Source: Apostichopus parvimensis
Lineage: Eukaryota; Echinodermata; Holothuroidea; Aspidochirotida; Stichopodidae
Reading direction: 5' to 3'
DNA: 24,233 nt
NCBI GenBank assembly: GCA_000934455.1
Contig: KN885342.1
Span: forward strand, 9,958 to 34,190
Position 1 is the stretch's first letter, and each line of letters starts with the position of its first letter. The translations under genes and the position numbers were made by a program. Under the pieces are notes generated by a model that saw only the letters and a list, made by a program, of their open reading frames with translations, searched no databases and was not told the DNA's origin. Positions 1-11,389 of this stretch are shown one piece after another.

Positions 1-64
1 GGAACTGTTTTCGAAGCTCTAAGAGGATAGAAAGGTTCTTGTTTTCATTCGGGAGCGTGCTAAG
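1..64 (+). other. Candidate 5' UTR exon, cut by the window edge, ending in a strong splice donor
   Basis: The segment ends CTAAG|GTAAGA at 64/65, which matches the animal 5' splice-site consensus closely. It holds three CpGs (TTCGAAG, TTCGGGAGCG), more than most of the flanking DNA. Two frames have stops. The third is open, but when joined to the exon at 885 it runs into TGA at 904-906, right before the candidate start codon. I therefore infer a non-coding leader exon rather than coding sequence. No transcription start can be placed, because the left edge is the window boundary. Alternatively this is a chance donor in intergenic DNA. Confidence 0.35.
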
Positions 65-884
65 GTAAGAAATGATCTTCATGGTATTCTGTATCAACAT
101 GGATATTTATTTGGGATTAAGTATAGTATGATTGAAAAATTGTTTTTAAATTTTTAAATTTCATGTCATCTGTTATACATGTCTATTAACAGTGTCTAAG
201 ACTTGATGTGTGTGTGTATTGCAAATCCTATGATTATCTTTTCTGTTGTGGTGAATAAAGGTTACACAGTACTACAATCTTGGATAATTTTATATTTCAA
301 AGATTAAGTCCCAATTCAGGATTATATTTTGATAGTCAAATAGTGTAGTTGTCACGGAAACCATCACGCATGGTCATTTCTCCTTTCACATCCAACGCCT
401 TGGTAGAATATGTCTTCTTTGGTTAAAGAATGTTATTAGACTGTTTGGGTTTCTTAAACCTTGGTCACAAATTGGTACGAAAAGACGTTTTTAAACTATT
501 TGTGGGAAGAAACCAACAGGACTCTGATATGGCTGATGTGTGTGAAACCATTCAATTTCTTCCCTTTGGAAACTTTGGGATCACTTTTTGAGTCTTAAGG
601 ATGACATCATGTCAGTAAAAATCTCATCTATATTTACGAATTTGTTTTTATCATGGAAATTGTTAAGTGATATATTATTGCCACAGACTATAGAATTATC
701 AGTCATTCGTCGATAGCTAAATTTGCATTTGAGCATCTTTCTTGTCCTGTTGATGCTTCTTTTAGCACCCATATCCCTCACCAACACCCCACCCCTCCCA
801 CCACTCCCACCACTCCCACCCCACCACCCCCACAACGACTCAAGCCAGTGTGATCACGATTTGCATCTTTGTATTTCTCCTCAG
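65..884 (+). other. Candidate first intron (820 bp)
   Basis: It is bounded by GTAAGA at 65 and by a pyrimidine-rich acceptor, TTTGTATTTCTCCTCAG, ending at 884. A CTCAA branch-site-like sequence lies about 45 bases before the acceptor. The interior is AT-rich with a C-rich tandem tract at 785-832. An open frame at 723-917 crosses the acceptor. It starts at TTG and owes its proline run to the C-rich repeat, so I do not call it a gene. The length is ordinary for a first intron. Confidence 0.33.
785..832 (+). repeat. C-rich tandem tract, CCACTCCCA-like unit
   Basis: Imperfect tandem copies of a roughly 9-base CCACTCCCA unit form a run with almost no G on this strand. The complementary strand carries regularly spaced GGG and GGGG groups, so it could form a G-quadruplex. 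The tract lies about 50 bases before the candidate acceptor at 884, where it could also act as extended pyrimidine-rich sequence. Confidence 0.7.
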
Positions 885-906
885 TCATTACCTCTGTTGG
901 ATCTGA

Positions 907-936
907 ATGGAGGATAATCTCCCCATTGAAGATAAG
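907..936 (+). CDS. Candidate N-terminal coding exon, MEDNLPIEDK (exon 885-936)
   Basis: The exon starts after the acceptor CTCCTCAG (884) and ends at AAG|GTACGC (936/937), 52 bases long. ATG at 907 opens ten codons reading MEDNLPIEDK and reaches the donor in phase 0. TGA at 904-906 is in the same frame directly upstream, so translation in this frame can only begin here. The base after the ATG is G, which is favourable; position -3 is T, which is not. The peptide is acidic, without a signal sequence, and typical of a cytosolic N-terminus. I do not recognise the protein, and no clear next coding exon is visible. The support is two good splice sites on a tiny exon, plus a good donor at 64 that could pair with it. 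A non-coding spliced leader or a chance arrangement remains possible. Confidence 0.4.
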
Positions 937-3039
937 GTACGCTTTACAGATAGAAAAAAGAAAGATAGATTGTTTTGGTTGAGGGATGGGGGTTGGAGGG
1001 GGGGGGTGGATGATGCAGTTGACTTATCGATCCCTATAGTTATCAATCTTCAAATATATTACAGTTGGGAATGATTGGTGGGACAACAGATGAGCAATTC
1101 ATTCAATTTCCCCCTTTATAATCCCAGTAAATAATACAAACTAAAGGATAATTTTTTTTGATAAAATAGAATAAAAAGCACTGAGATGTGGTGATATTTC
1201 AATTCTATATAGGTGCTCAGGTTTTCAAGATATTTACCATTCAAGTATATATGCTGTATCGCTGATAGTAATGCTATGGTTATTATTAATGCTAAATAGA
1301 CAAGGATGGCTGTTCCTCCATGTTATGTTAACTTCACAGGAACAAAACTGCCTGAGCATCCTGGAACGAGGATTCAAAAAACCAGTTGGCCTTGACAAAT
1401 TTGTATTACACTGTAAACAACTTATTTGAGGCTGTAAAATATGTTCTTATGTTTCCCCAAAGGTTGTATCTGTTGCATCTTGGGAACTGACCTAATTGTC
1501 TATACAGTAAACATGTTGTACAGCTACTTTTATCAATGAGCCTCCGATGTTTAAATTTAGGGTCATTTCTCATCAATTAAAAAGTGGTGTAGATATGAAA
1601 CCTGCATGGATAATGCCTAAGCAAATGTTTCCGATGGGTTCAGTCTAAAACATATAATAATTAATTGTGTGCTCTAAATGTCATGCGTTAAACAATTTCA
1701 ATCATATCAGTGACAAATGTGGGAGTCGTCATGGTTATTAATCGCCGCTGTAGTTTTTACATATTGAGCGTAGGAGGAGGAGGAGTAACAACTGGAGTAG
1801 TATTTATCGACGACGAATGTTTCATTATTGACCCATGGCTGGTTGTGTGTGTATTATTAGCCATAGGGACAGGTTAGATAGTACTTAACAAACTTTTACC
1901 TGTAGTGGAAAATAAATCTAAATTAATATTGATCATTCATTAGTTATCTGATTGGTTGTATTGATTTAAGCGGCTAGCAAAATTAAAAAGTGAGAGCGTG
2001 TCAGTAGCGATTAAATTGAAGGAGTTTTTAATAATTATCAAAGCTGAGGGGGCCATATTATTTATAGCTTGGAAAGTATTCAGTTGAGATCAATTTTGGC
2101 TTTTCAAACATACCTGCTAACAATGCTCTTATGTTATAATGCATTGCTTAAAACCTTCACAAAAATATGCAACTCTACGCATTCATTGTTGATTGAAATC
2201 ACAAATCTTGATTTCATCACCCACATACTTTAATATTATATATAATAGTACATCTAGGGCTTTGGAAATTTGCAATAATTTTTTAACTTTTAACTTTCTT
2301 CTTGAAATGCAAAATGACTAGTTTAAATGAACTACATTCAGTACATTATAATGGGAATTAAGTATCAGAATACTAAAAATATCTCCAAAAAAAAAAAGAT
2401 GAAAAATAAAAGCTCTTAAAAAATTATCTTTTGTAGTGGTCTCCATAATGTTTTTAAAACCATGTGCAGTCTATATAACTCTTAAACTCTTGAATCCACT
2501 GCCTTTGAAATTTTCAAAAAGTGCTTCTTGGATAAAAGGAAATAATTCGGCCCTATAGATGTAATTTTCTGTAGATTACTGTGTCCTTTAGATGACAACA
2601 TTCTTTCAGCAGTCTCCTAGAACACATTATCAATCGAAGGTTTAATTAAGCTTTAACCTGCCTCTAACCCAACGTCTAAACCATGTTTGTCCTATCTTTG
2701 TTGTCATCTTCCATTCAATTCTCCCTACAACAGCTTCAAAACAATTTGGAGGATTATGAAACGTTCAAGAAAAGTAAAGTTGGGAAGCACACAGTACATG
2801 TGGCCAAATTCACACACTTAAGCACTTTGGAGGGGCTATACACTGTACATGCACAATTATAGCTAACTTCTCATGTGTCAGACGAAAAATATACCAATGA
2901 AAGATGCGAAAACCAGAGTCTGACTTTGATGTCTGACCTTCTGTTGCACTGATAACAAACTCAGGGTCGTAACTGTGTGTGAAATGATTTCCTCTGCACT
3001 GTCACACATTTTGACTTTCCTTTCCTGAAGGCTAGTATC

Positions 3040-3073
3040 CCATTTCCTAATATTTACCATTTCCTAATATTTC
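3040..3073 (+). repeat. 17-bp direct tandem duplication
   Basis: Two adjacent 17-base copies (3040-3056 and 3057-3073) of CCATTTCCTAATATTT plus one base differ only at that last base. The likely origin is replication slippage. No coding or regulatory role is visible. Confidence 0.85.
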
Positions 3074-3215
3074 CTGATTGTCATAGTACCATTGGTTAAG
3101 AAGATTTCCTACCTAGTCTTAAAAAATCATTGTTATAAATTATCCAGTCTTTATTTGGGAGTGGTAGATTCCAAACATTATACATGTGCATAAAATTGCA
3201 AATGTAAAGTATATT

Positions 3216-3256
3216 GGGATGGGGAGGGGGAGGGGGACGTGTGTGGGGAGGAGGAG
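3216..3256 (+). repeat. G-rich purine tract, quadruplex-capable
   Basis: It has repeated GGG to GGGGG groups separated by one or two bases, in the form GGGATGGGGAGGGGGAGGGGG and then GTGTGTGGGGAGGAGG. The first part alone meets the usual four-G-run pattern for an intramolecular quadruplex. A C-rich tract of opposite polarity follows at 3374-3393. Confidence 0.75.
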
Positions 3257-4019
3257 CAAGGGAATCACATGTTGAGTTTGGATTAAAGATATGTGAAAGT
3301 TAGTAAAATATATTACACAAAGCACTGCTCTTGCTTGACTGTTTTGCCCCCATCCAGTCCCTCTCTTCTGTGTCCCCCCTCCCCTCCCCCCACATTAAGT
3401 TCCTGTTCCCTTTAACCCCATTAAGTCTCTCCTCGCACTCCATTCCCCTCTCTTCCTCTGCCCCATTATTTCTACCATCCCCCTTCATGAGAAACTGGTA
3501 ATATATGCCATTCATGAATACCTGCCTAATTGCTACAGTATGTTCATAGCTAATACCCTCCTATCACTATACCACATTTCATTGCATCACTGCTGCTAAT
3601 TGACAGTGTATTAGGCTACATCTTTAATACTCAAAACATGGCTCATACTCTAATTAGTAAAAAACAAGACTCGTAACCAGTGATTGAAACCATTCAAGGT
3701 TTTTTACATCAAAGCCGTGGCCATGCACTCCGTGCAATCGGATGATCACTTTCAATGGGTTTTTAATAATTGACGCACAAAGTCTGGTCTGTTTAACCAG
3801 GTGGCATTTTCATTGTACGTGGAGTGTAAATCACACTGTTTGTCTGCTCGCGTTACCGCCCTCTTTCCTGTTGTTTTGTGAAGCTCGTTTGTTGTTTTTA
3901 GCACGTTTGTATTAGGTTTTATGAGCTTCAGGTCAGTTTTGTGAGGAAATTGTTTCTCGGGGAATTTTTACGGTCTATGTGCATAAATGTATGAAAGAAA
4001 GTTTATTCAATAGACACAC

Positions 4020-4229
4020 ACCCACCCAGTGTGTATTATCTGTCTGGACAAAAAAAAAGTTACTCGAGGAAAAAGGAGAACAGTGAAAGATTGACGGTAC
4101 CCACCATTTCCGTTCTGTTTGGAGTCTGAATTTGAGAGGAGGGCTCGACAAAACGCTCTTTATCCTGACTGATGCAACTCTCTTTTTTCAAGGTTCCTCA
4201 TATTGGATAAATATCTCAAATTATCAAGG
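4020..4229 (+). other. Weak candidate alternative 5' exon ending at 4229
   Basis: A consensus donor, CAAGG|GTAAGA, sits at 4229/4230. A pyrimidine-rich acceptor-like stretch (CTCTCTTTTTTCAAG) ends at 4192, which would give a 37-base exon. Read in phase 0, as needed after the exon ending at 936, that 37-base exon hits TAA, so it cannot continue that coding sequence. The preceding 400 bases carry more CpG than average (for example CTCGCGTTACCGCC near 3850), so an untranslated first exon is conceivable. I place the left border only roughly. Confidence 0.14.
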
Positions 4230-4231
4230 GT

Positions 4232-6440
4232 AAGAACACTTTCAGTTAATTGGTCATTTGAATTTTTTTTTGGAAATAGGTCTGTTTGCTAATTTGGTTT
4301 TTGCAGTATAGGTTTCACTTTTTCTCCTTTTTTTGTAACAAATAAAGGGTGGGGGTAGGTTTGGGTGGGGATGGGTGTATAGAGATATGGAGTAGGTGTT
4401 CTTTTGCTAAATTATACTTGTGAAAGTTAGGCACTTCCAAACTGTTTTCAAACAACTTTGATAATAATGTCAATATGAAACCATCGTATAAAATTGTAAA
4501 TACTCATAAACCAAATAATGTTTTCTATAAACTTTATAGTTGAACATCACAGCAATGCCAGTGGATAACTTCCTTTAATACCATTTATTCCTTCGAAGAC
4601 CTGTAACGCACCGGAAGTATGTATATATGATGCCCTCCCCCCTCCATTTTTTTTTACTGTAACACAAGTCAATATTAATTTTGTGCTTAAAGTCATCCTG
4701 GTCATAGGTTACACTATTTGGCCTGTCTGTAGACCCTATCAGTACTTTGAGTATTTCATAAGATATATATAGAGCTCTAATACCACACAACCTTTGGGTC
4801 AGAAATTGACTGTCATTGTCCATAGTAGAGACAGGCAAGGGACAGTGGGGCTTTTATATAAATTTTGAGTGATTTAGTAAATTCATAGAGTGACTAGAAA
4901 GGGATTGATTGACATTGGTCCCGAACTTGTAAGAATAATACTGTTGCAACGGTTCCCCACATTCCTTACTGTTACTGCTTTTTTTTTAACTCATCATTTC
5001 ATAAAGGGAAAAGTTATATTCAGTAAAATTACTCCCTTATATTAAGTACTGCATATCTTTCTTTTGTTAACCCAGGTAGTAAAAAAAAAAAATTGCATTT
5101 AGACATTTATAAATGTTTTAATATGGAATTTTGTTTTTAAAAAAACAGATAAAGAAAGAAAGAAAAATAGATATATACACTTTCTGGTCGACTCTGTGGG
5201 TGGTGAAGGAACGAAACGTGTTTGTCTTTCTTTCACCTCTGTTTTAATTGTTGATAGTGCAGTGTCCTGTTTGCAAAGTCTGGGTTGTTGAACCATAGCA
5301 TTTATGTATAGGACAGAGAGGGACTACATAATAGGACTAGTTTGAAGAGTTGAAAAAAAAAAGAGTTTGAAATATGTACGTTGCAACTCATACATTGTGT
5401 GCATATATATACGCGGCTGTCATTGGTAGCACTCAAGACAAAATAGTTTAACATCGAGGGCCTGGTTTCACTGAAGATTGATGACTAACTTAATTGTGTT
5501 TGCCTTTTGAGATCTGTACTATATCCTTCCACTATGCAGCAGGTATGGTAAATGTATATTTAATATTCAACTTTATGCACAAAAGAAAAGAAAAAAGTTA
5601 GTACATGTAGGGGTTTCTTCCTCTGGCCTTCAAGGAAATGTTATTCATAATCGCCAAATTGTTAAAACAAGCCATCAAATGTGTTTTGTAAACGGAATGT
5701 GACTTTCAAAAAATAGGTTAAAATCATGTGATCAAACTAATTGAGGAAAATCATTGTTTCCTTTGGGACAAAGGAATATATAGAGAAGTATGTATCATGT
5801 GACCTGCCAGCGTAGTGTAAGCTGTACTACTTACTCATCAGTATTTCCCTTAAAACTGCTAGAAAATCAAATAAATGGTCATGGTCATAAGTATTGTTAA
5901 AACTTAAAGAATCATTGTCCTATACTAGCTGTACTATTAAACCTTATTAAATCATTTCTCCTCTTTGAGAGATCTCATGAATTGTCTAATTCAACACCCA
6001 CCTCAATGTGAAGGATCAGTTAGGACGGCCAGTATTAAGATCCTCGTTAAGGAAGAATTTTAGCTAATTTGAGGCCAACTGTGAAGCCAATAAAAGTCAC
6101 AAGTGTTGTGTTAAATACTGTGTGTAAGTGCATTGCAGGCTGACTCGTTCCGATAGACCACGAAGGCTGAAGCTTAAGAGCAATTGTAAGATCCAAACAT
6201 AATATGGTTGTCATTGGTTTATTATTAATTCCCCAGTTTATATTATAAATCACAGCCTTTTGAGAAATAATGCTCTCTCTAAATTCCAAGCAGTTTTCAT
6301 GATGCTAAATTTGAAAAAAATTTTCTATCAATGGAATTGGGAGTACAGGCATGCATGCACAACACTGCACTATACTTCTAATTAAGATCGCCTTGTTGTG
6401 GCGTTCAGCAACATATCGTTAGAAAATAACGTGAGAGACA
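4232..6440. other. No gene seen; one TATA-like site with a donor-like site downstream
   Basis: This is AT-rich sequence with short A and T runs and no supported coding region. A TATATATA element at 5404-5411 lies about 130 bases upstream of a fair donor-like site, CAG|GTATGG at 5542/5543. I see no convincing start codon or acceptor between them, so I do not call an exon. Confidence 0.45.
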
Positions 6441-6442
6441 AT

Positions 6443-6468
6443 GGAGGGGGAGGGGAGGGGAGGGGGGT
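6443..6468 (+). repeat. G-rich quadruplex-capable tract
   Basis: GGAGGGGGAGGGGAGGGGAG and then GGGGG gives four or more runs of at least four G separated by single A bases. This is a textbook intramolecular quadruplex pattern on the plus strand, and also a perfect purine tract. Confidence 0.8.
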
Positions 6469-6545
6469 TGAGGATGGAGGAGGCAAGGCCAACCGCTGGA
6501 CATCAGGTGATGTATGTAGTTGCCTCCATTCATCCAGGGAGATAC

Positions 6546-6586
6546 TGTGACAGCTCCCTGATGTGACAGCTCCCTGCTGTGACAGC
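6546..6586 (+). repeat. 16-bp tandem repeat, 2.6 copies
   Basis: The unit TGTGACAGCTCCCTGA occurs at 6546-6561 and 6562-6577 (last base C in the second), followed by a partial TGTGACAGC at 6578-6586. Each copy carries a TGTGACAG core containing TGACAG, the kind of sequence bound by TALE-class homeodomain proteins such as Meis and TGIF. That link comes from general knowledge of those motifs and is untested here. Confidence 0.85.
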
Positions 6587-6681
6587 ATTTATATTGTAAT
6601 CACTCAAACACCAATTGTACAGCCACAGGCACTGCCTGCAGTACATTTCTTCATCATTTTCAGTGTTGATACTGTAAATGT

Positions 6682-6726
6682 TAGGTATACCATGGAGGTA
6701 AAAACAGACCTCCATGGGTATACCTA
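6682..6726. repeat. Near-perfect 18-bp stem inverted repeat (hairpin)
   Basis: The left arm TAGGTATACCATGGAGGT (6682-6699) and right arm ACCTCCATGGGTATACCTA (6708-6726) are complementary along the whole arm, except for one unpaired G in the right arm. The loop is 8 bases (AAAAACAG). The flanks do not extend the stem. The arms are shorter than a usual animal pre-miRNA stem, so a small palindromic mobile-element remnant or a foldback insertion is at least as likely. Confidence 0.8.
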
Positions 6727-8690
6727 CCAATCAGCAGGATTCTTAAAAGTGCTCAGCTTTTAATCACCTTGGTAACAGCCATCTGTAGATCATCAAATCA
6801 TGCCATTTGAATGATTCCTAATGTGAAAGATTAGGATTGATCAACTATCCCTGCAGGGGGTTTCAAACAATGGATGATGTTGATTGATACCATCATTTTT
6901 TCTTCCAGGGGGATTCCTGGAAACCACCTTATTTTTTTTATTTTTTTTGAAAGTATCTGGGTGACATTGAGATTATCAAAACAAGTTGATTTGTAGGTTT
7001 TTAAAGATGCAAGATCATTATCTTTTGCCCCCCTACCTACCATATTTCAAACATTTCAAATTTGAAATTGTTATGAAAACTAGACTGCTAGGAATTTATT
7101 GGCACAGACTACAGTATGAGTTACCTACAGGTGATAAAGCATATAGTTGGAAGCTATTGGTTGCTTTTACATTACAAGGTCCTTGTATAGTCACTGGGGT
7201 GTTCATGCTTGTCTCAATAATTTGCACAGAATGGATTTTCATATAGGCTTGCATGGTACCACTACAGGTGGCAGTTTCACTGCAATTGTGGAACTTCTGC
7301 CCACTGCGCCCCCCGGTGACCTCTCCCACAGATCACCGCGCACTCTCTCCTCCCGAATTTACCATTCCGAAGGAAAACATTTAATACCTCACGAAAATGA
7401 ATTACTCTGATCAAATGCACTTGTCCGCCAGAGTGTAACAAACCTTTCATATGAGTCTAATGGGGATGTAAGAAATTGGCCTTATTTAATGATCCAGCTG
7501 ATGTTCATCTTTTTAAAATAGAAGGAACGTTAAAAGCAGGTTTTGCATTCCTTCCAAATCAAGCTCCATCCCCTCCCCTCCCCCTCCCATCCCCTCCCCA
7601 AAATGATTTAAGCTAATGGAAACTTGAATCATATACTGTAATTTTTCCATGGAATATTAAATTTTGCATAGTAATTTCAAGTATTCTGAGTTTTGTCTGA
7701 TTACTGTAGTCCTTACATGTGAACAAACTAGCTTTGCATATATTTGCATTTATATAGCTATTTGACCATGTTGCTTTCACGATACTGGATAACATTATTC
7801 CCTGCAGTCAATACCTATTGTTCTTTGACACTCTGGTATTAACAGCTGTAGTCTGGTACTAATGCCATGTATTGCTGATATTGGTGTACTGTGTTGTATG
7901 CTTGTATAGTTCTCATATATAATGTACATGTAGGTATACAGTGTCTACTATATTTTTACACAATGAAACCCTCCATGTATACCGTTTTATTGATCACCAA
8001 GTAATTAACCCATAACTACCAGATTAATTCTTGATGTAATATTCTGTACCCAAGTCTATTTCATAATTATGTACCAGTACTGTAGATTCTGCACTGTTGT
8101 GTTTTCTTGATTTTGTTTTAATTGTTACTATATCTGAGTACCGTCTACAGTATCCTAACTGGTTGTATTTCTAAGTCACACTAAACAGTACATGTATGAA
8201 TGCAGTCGACAGTTAGACAAGTTAAATATACCTTGTGAATTAAAGGTGTATAGTAAAATTAATAAAGACTAGAATGATGGTACTGAATGATTTGAGTACT
8301 ACTGGTCTTAAGGCCTCCTCCACTATCCCCAGCTCCCCCAATCACTTCCCTGTTCTGCTCGGGTTCTGTGAGCTGTGCCCCATGCATCCACCCCTCAAAG
8401 AAATATTTAACTTTGATATTATGCTATTAAATCAGTCCAAGTTATATTCAGTTGTACTGAGTACTTTTCCATTCCTTCTATTAGCCTCTTCCAACAGTTG
8501 CTACCTAAATTTGTTGACCTGGATTCCTTTGTATGTAATGTATGTCATTTTACAAATTTATCTCGAAGCGGGTTATTGTTTTATTTATAATTTATTAATG
8601 AAGTCAATGTTCTGAGTTCTGACACAGCTTCTTTCAAAACCAAAGTAATATTTGTAATGATAGGTATTGTAACATGCATGCATGCGAATT
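6727..8690. other. No gene seen; C-rich tract at 7570-7599
   Basis: This holds several overlapping open frames of 60-113 codons on both strands, none with recognisable motifs or compositional change at its borders. A patch of higher G+C with CpGs occurs near 7300-7370. A C-rich tract (CCCTCCCC-type units) at 7570-7599 is quadruplex-capable on the minus strand. The longest open frame in the window (8274-8615) lies here and is discussed under rejected items. Confidence 0.45.
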
Positions 8691-8697
8691 AAATAAC

Positions 8698-8748
8698 GGG
8701 GAGGAAGAGGGGGAAGGGGGATTGGGCGGATGGAAGGAAGGAAGGGAA
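8698..8748 (+). repeat. G/A purine tract
   Basis: A mostly G/A run with interspersed GGG to GGGGG groups ends in GGAAGGAAGGAAGGG, a short GGAA microsatellite. GGAA is the core of ETS-factor sites, but tract expansion alone explains it. Confidence 0.6.
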
Positions 8749-10254
8749 AATGGGTCAAAGGGAAGTCGTGTCACAGAAATGAGTGCAAGGACAGTTTGCT
8801 CAGTTTCCCAGTGGTATCGATACTTACCACCGAATATTTATACTGAAATGCTCTGGTTTTGGTTAATTTGTGATGTTTAACTTAATTAACTTTAACCCTG
8901 TCGTTTGTTAGGTTTTCGGTCTTCACAAATCATTGAACACAGTTTTATACAGCAATTCATCTCAACAATTTAGCAAAATACAACAGCTATACACCCACTT
9001 CCAACCTCCCCCAACCTACCACTTGTGGTTACACTCCATTTGTTTGAGAAAAATGCCCAGTAATTTTACAAACATGTATGTATTATAATGAACTTTATCT
9101 ATCATGCCATGCACATCTGATAAGGTTTGCCTTGTTAACTTGTTAATTAATGCATTTAACTAGAACTTGATCTTGTCAGACTTAATTTTGTCCCTGAGAG
9201 AAACTGGCTTAAAAACTGTCAATCTTTTAAAGGGGAGAATATATTTTCCAATCTGCATTGTACTTGTGACCTTCAACTTGTCGTTAAGATACCTAACACT
9301 CGACACTTACCTGTGAAGATGTATCCCTTCACTTTAATACCAGAGTATTTATAATTCAATCGTTGAGCACTTATCATCAAAGTGACTCACTGCATAAAGT
9401 TGGTTCTGAAGGTATAGCTTGAAAACTGGGTAACAGAATATGTAGAAGCTCCTCAATATTACGTACAAAAGATTCGTAGGATATTGAAGAGCGTGTGGTT
9501 CCTAAAGTTCCGTTAACGGAACAGTTTCAGTATATATTTGGAGAATTCAGAGGGATGAACATTGGAAAGTATTCATTCAATGTTTTTTTTAAATTGTCTT
9601 TGGCACAAAGAAGTGATGGGGGTGGGGGGGGGGTGAGGATGGGTAATATTTAAGTGAATTTTTGTAGACAAATTTCAGAAATCATATGACACGCAGGTAG
9701 AAGGTCAAGCAGAATCAAATTTTGCTCATACCACTTGACATCTTGTTCTTAATGATAAAGTCTGATCTATATATATATTTATTTATTTTTGAGAGATACT
9801 GAAATTCAATCTTGCTGGTTGTAACTTTCAAATAAATATTCTGGATTTTTTGGGTATCAGCGTACAGCAAGTATGTATTTAGAAAGCACTTTTACATGGA
9901 AAATACAAAGGCTATTTGTTCAGTGCTCGACAGCCTCTTTATTGATAAAAGTTAGGAAGTTAAGAAGTTTTTGAGATTGCATGGCCTTAAAAATTTATGT
10001 ATTAGCACTTCACTGGAAAATTGTACTAATTTTACAAGCAAAACCTTACATGGAGGACCTTAAGTTGAATCTTCATATAGGATACTTTAATATTCAGTAA
10101 GTTCAGATTTGGTGTAGAAAATCATTTTGGGGTTTATGATGAATTTCAGTCCAGCAGATGATAAACAAAGCAAAAACTAAGAGGAGATATGAGGTTAAGT
10201 GATAAAATACATCAAATTATATACTTTTGAATGATGAATTCAGTAGTAGGAAAA

Positions 10255-10278
10255 GTGTGTGTGTGTGGGGGGGGGGGG
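10255..10278 (+). repeat. GT microsatellite joined to a 12-base G run
   Basis: Six GT units (10255-10266) pass directly into twelve G (10267-10278). The compound structure suggests slippage in both units and a likely length polymorphism between individuals. Confidence 0.85.
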
Positions 10279-10726
10279 TGTCATGGAAGTCAATATAGAG
10301 GGTGCAATGCTGATATGGTAACAATTGCATAGGTTAAGAAGATGGGAGTGAGCTATTACGTAGGTTGGAGACAGGTTTCAAGTCTTGTCGTTCATAAATT
10401 TAGACCCGAACCAAGAAGCCTTTACAATTTATATTTGCACAAGTTTGATCCCATCAATGAATACTGGCAGCTAGCTAGTAAATTGGAATAATATGGCCAT
10501 CACCTCACATCCTTTTCCTTCTCCCCTCTCCTTCCCCTACACATAGGGGCATAACCACCAATTTTTGTACTGAAGGGAGGAGGGTGGGGCTAAGGTGTTG
10601 TGCAGAGGATTGAGCGAAGGGGAGTCACATTTCCTTTGAAAAAGTTTGGTACAGTATTAAATTATGATAGGTACTAAGCTGTGAAATGTTGGTATATCTT
10701 TGGAAAATGTTCAAGATGTTTTCAAC

Positions 10727-10775
10727 TGTACAGTAGACTGTACCATACATGTATGTTATATGTGTCTACTGTACA
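10727..10775. repeat. 12-bp inverted repeat enclosing a 12-bp palindrome
   Basis: The arms TGTACAGTAGAC (10727-10738) and GTCTACTGTACA (10764-10775) are perfect reverse complements separated by 25 bases. Inside the loop CATACATGTATG (10744-10755) is itself a perfect 12-bp palindrome, so a hairpin within a hairpin is possible. The left arm begins inside a CTGTACAG palindrome (10726-10733), one of several in the window. Confidence 0.8.
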
Positions 10776-11389
10776 CTGAGTTTTGTTGTTGTAATATTCT
10801 GTCTGCCATTTGTCGGAGGTTGAGCTAGCTCCCATGGTATTTTTCCTGGGAATGAAGGGGTGGCTCTTCAGAAGTGTACAAGGTTGCACCCCTACTCACC
10901 CCTCTACGCTCACCTGGCATTGTATATTTTCCAGTCCTTTCCCATTTGCTAATTTAATATAACCTGTTGCACACATTTCCTAGAAACTTGTAATTGAAAG
11001 GCATTACTGCACTGTTCAGACATATATACACTTAACGTCATGAAAAGCAACTTCTGATGAACATATACGTAAGCACTGTATTGGACACTAATTGTGCAAA
11101 TTTTACTATTAGTTCAATTTCGTACAATGCATCCATGCATAGATATACTGCGCCCAACTCAGCTATCAAACCCACAGCCACTAGTATACCAGCTAAAACA
11201 CGTTCATTATATATTTAAAATGCCTTCAAATACTGAAATTATACATATAGCGTGATCCTGCATTTTTGTTAGTTTTTTTTTTTTTAAGCTTTTCTTTGAC
11301 TATTTATTCCTCGAATTCAAGTGTTCCAGTTCACTTGTGTTTTGGTCTCAAGATGGGTTTAAATATATGCAGTACAAGCTGTCACCTTA

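Larger units (their letters stand above)
937..3690. other. No gene seen; intronic or intergenic
   Basis: The stretch is AT-rich, with frequent stops in all frames and no open frame longer than about 70 codons. It contains a G tract near 983-1008, an A run near 2388, a 17-bp tandem duplication at 3040-3073 and paired G-rich and C-rich tracts at 3216-3256 and 3374-3393. If the exon at 885-936 is real, this is the start of its downstream intron. Confidence 0.5.
8750..11380. other. No gene seen; simple repeats and one hairpin
   Basis: AT-rich sequence holds G tracts at 9618-9643 and 10267-10278, a GT microsatellite at 10255-10266 and the inverted repeat at 10727-10775. Minus-strand donor-like sites at 9310/9311 and 10913/10914 end short open frames and are described as findings. 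I see no long coding region. Confidence 0.45.

Noticed and set aside
723..917. Open frame resembling a signal peptide plus proline-rich tail
   Set aside because: It begins at TTG rather than ATG, the prolines come from the C-rich tandem repeat, and it runs through a good splice acceptor at 884.
4193..4229. 37-base segment between acceptor-like and donor-like sites as the next coding exon after 936
   Set aside because: In the required phase 0 it contains TAA, so it could only be untranslated or a poison exon.
6846..7246. Overlapping frames on both strands near a CpG patch
   Set aside because: Opposite-strand frames of similar length mirror each other and none has motif support.
8274..8615. 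Longest open frame in the window (113 codons, hydrophobic stretches)
   Set aside because: No motif or family resemblance, ordinary AT-rich composition, no splice or promoter context, and a length compatible with chance in 24 kb of six-frame sequence.
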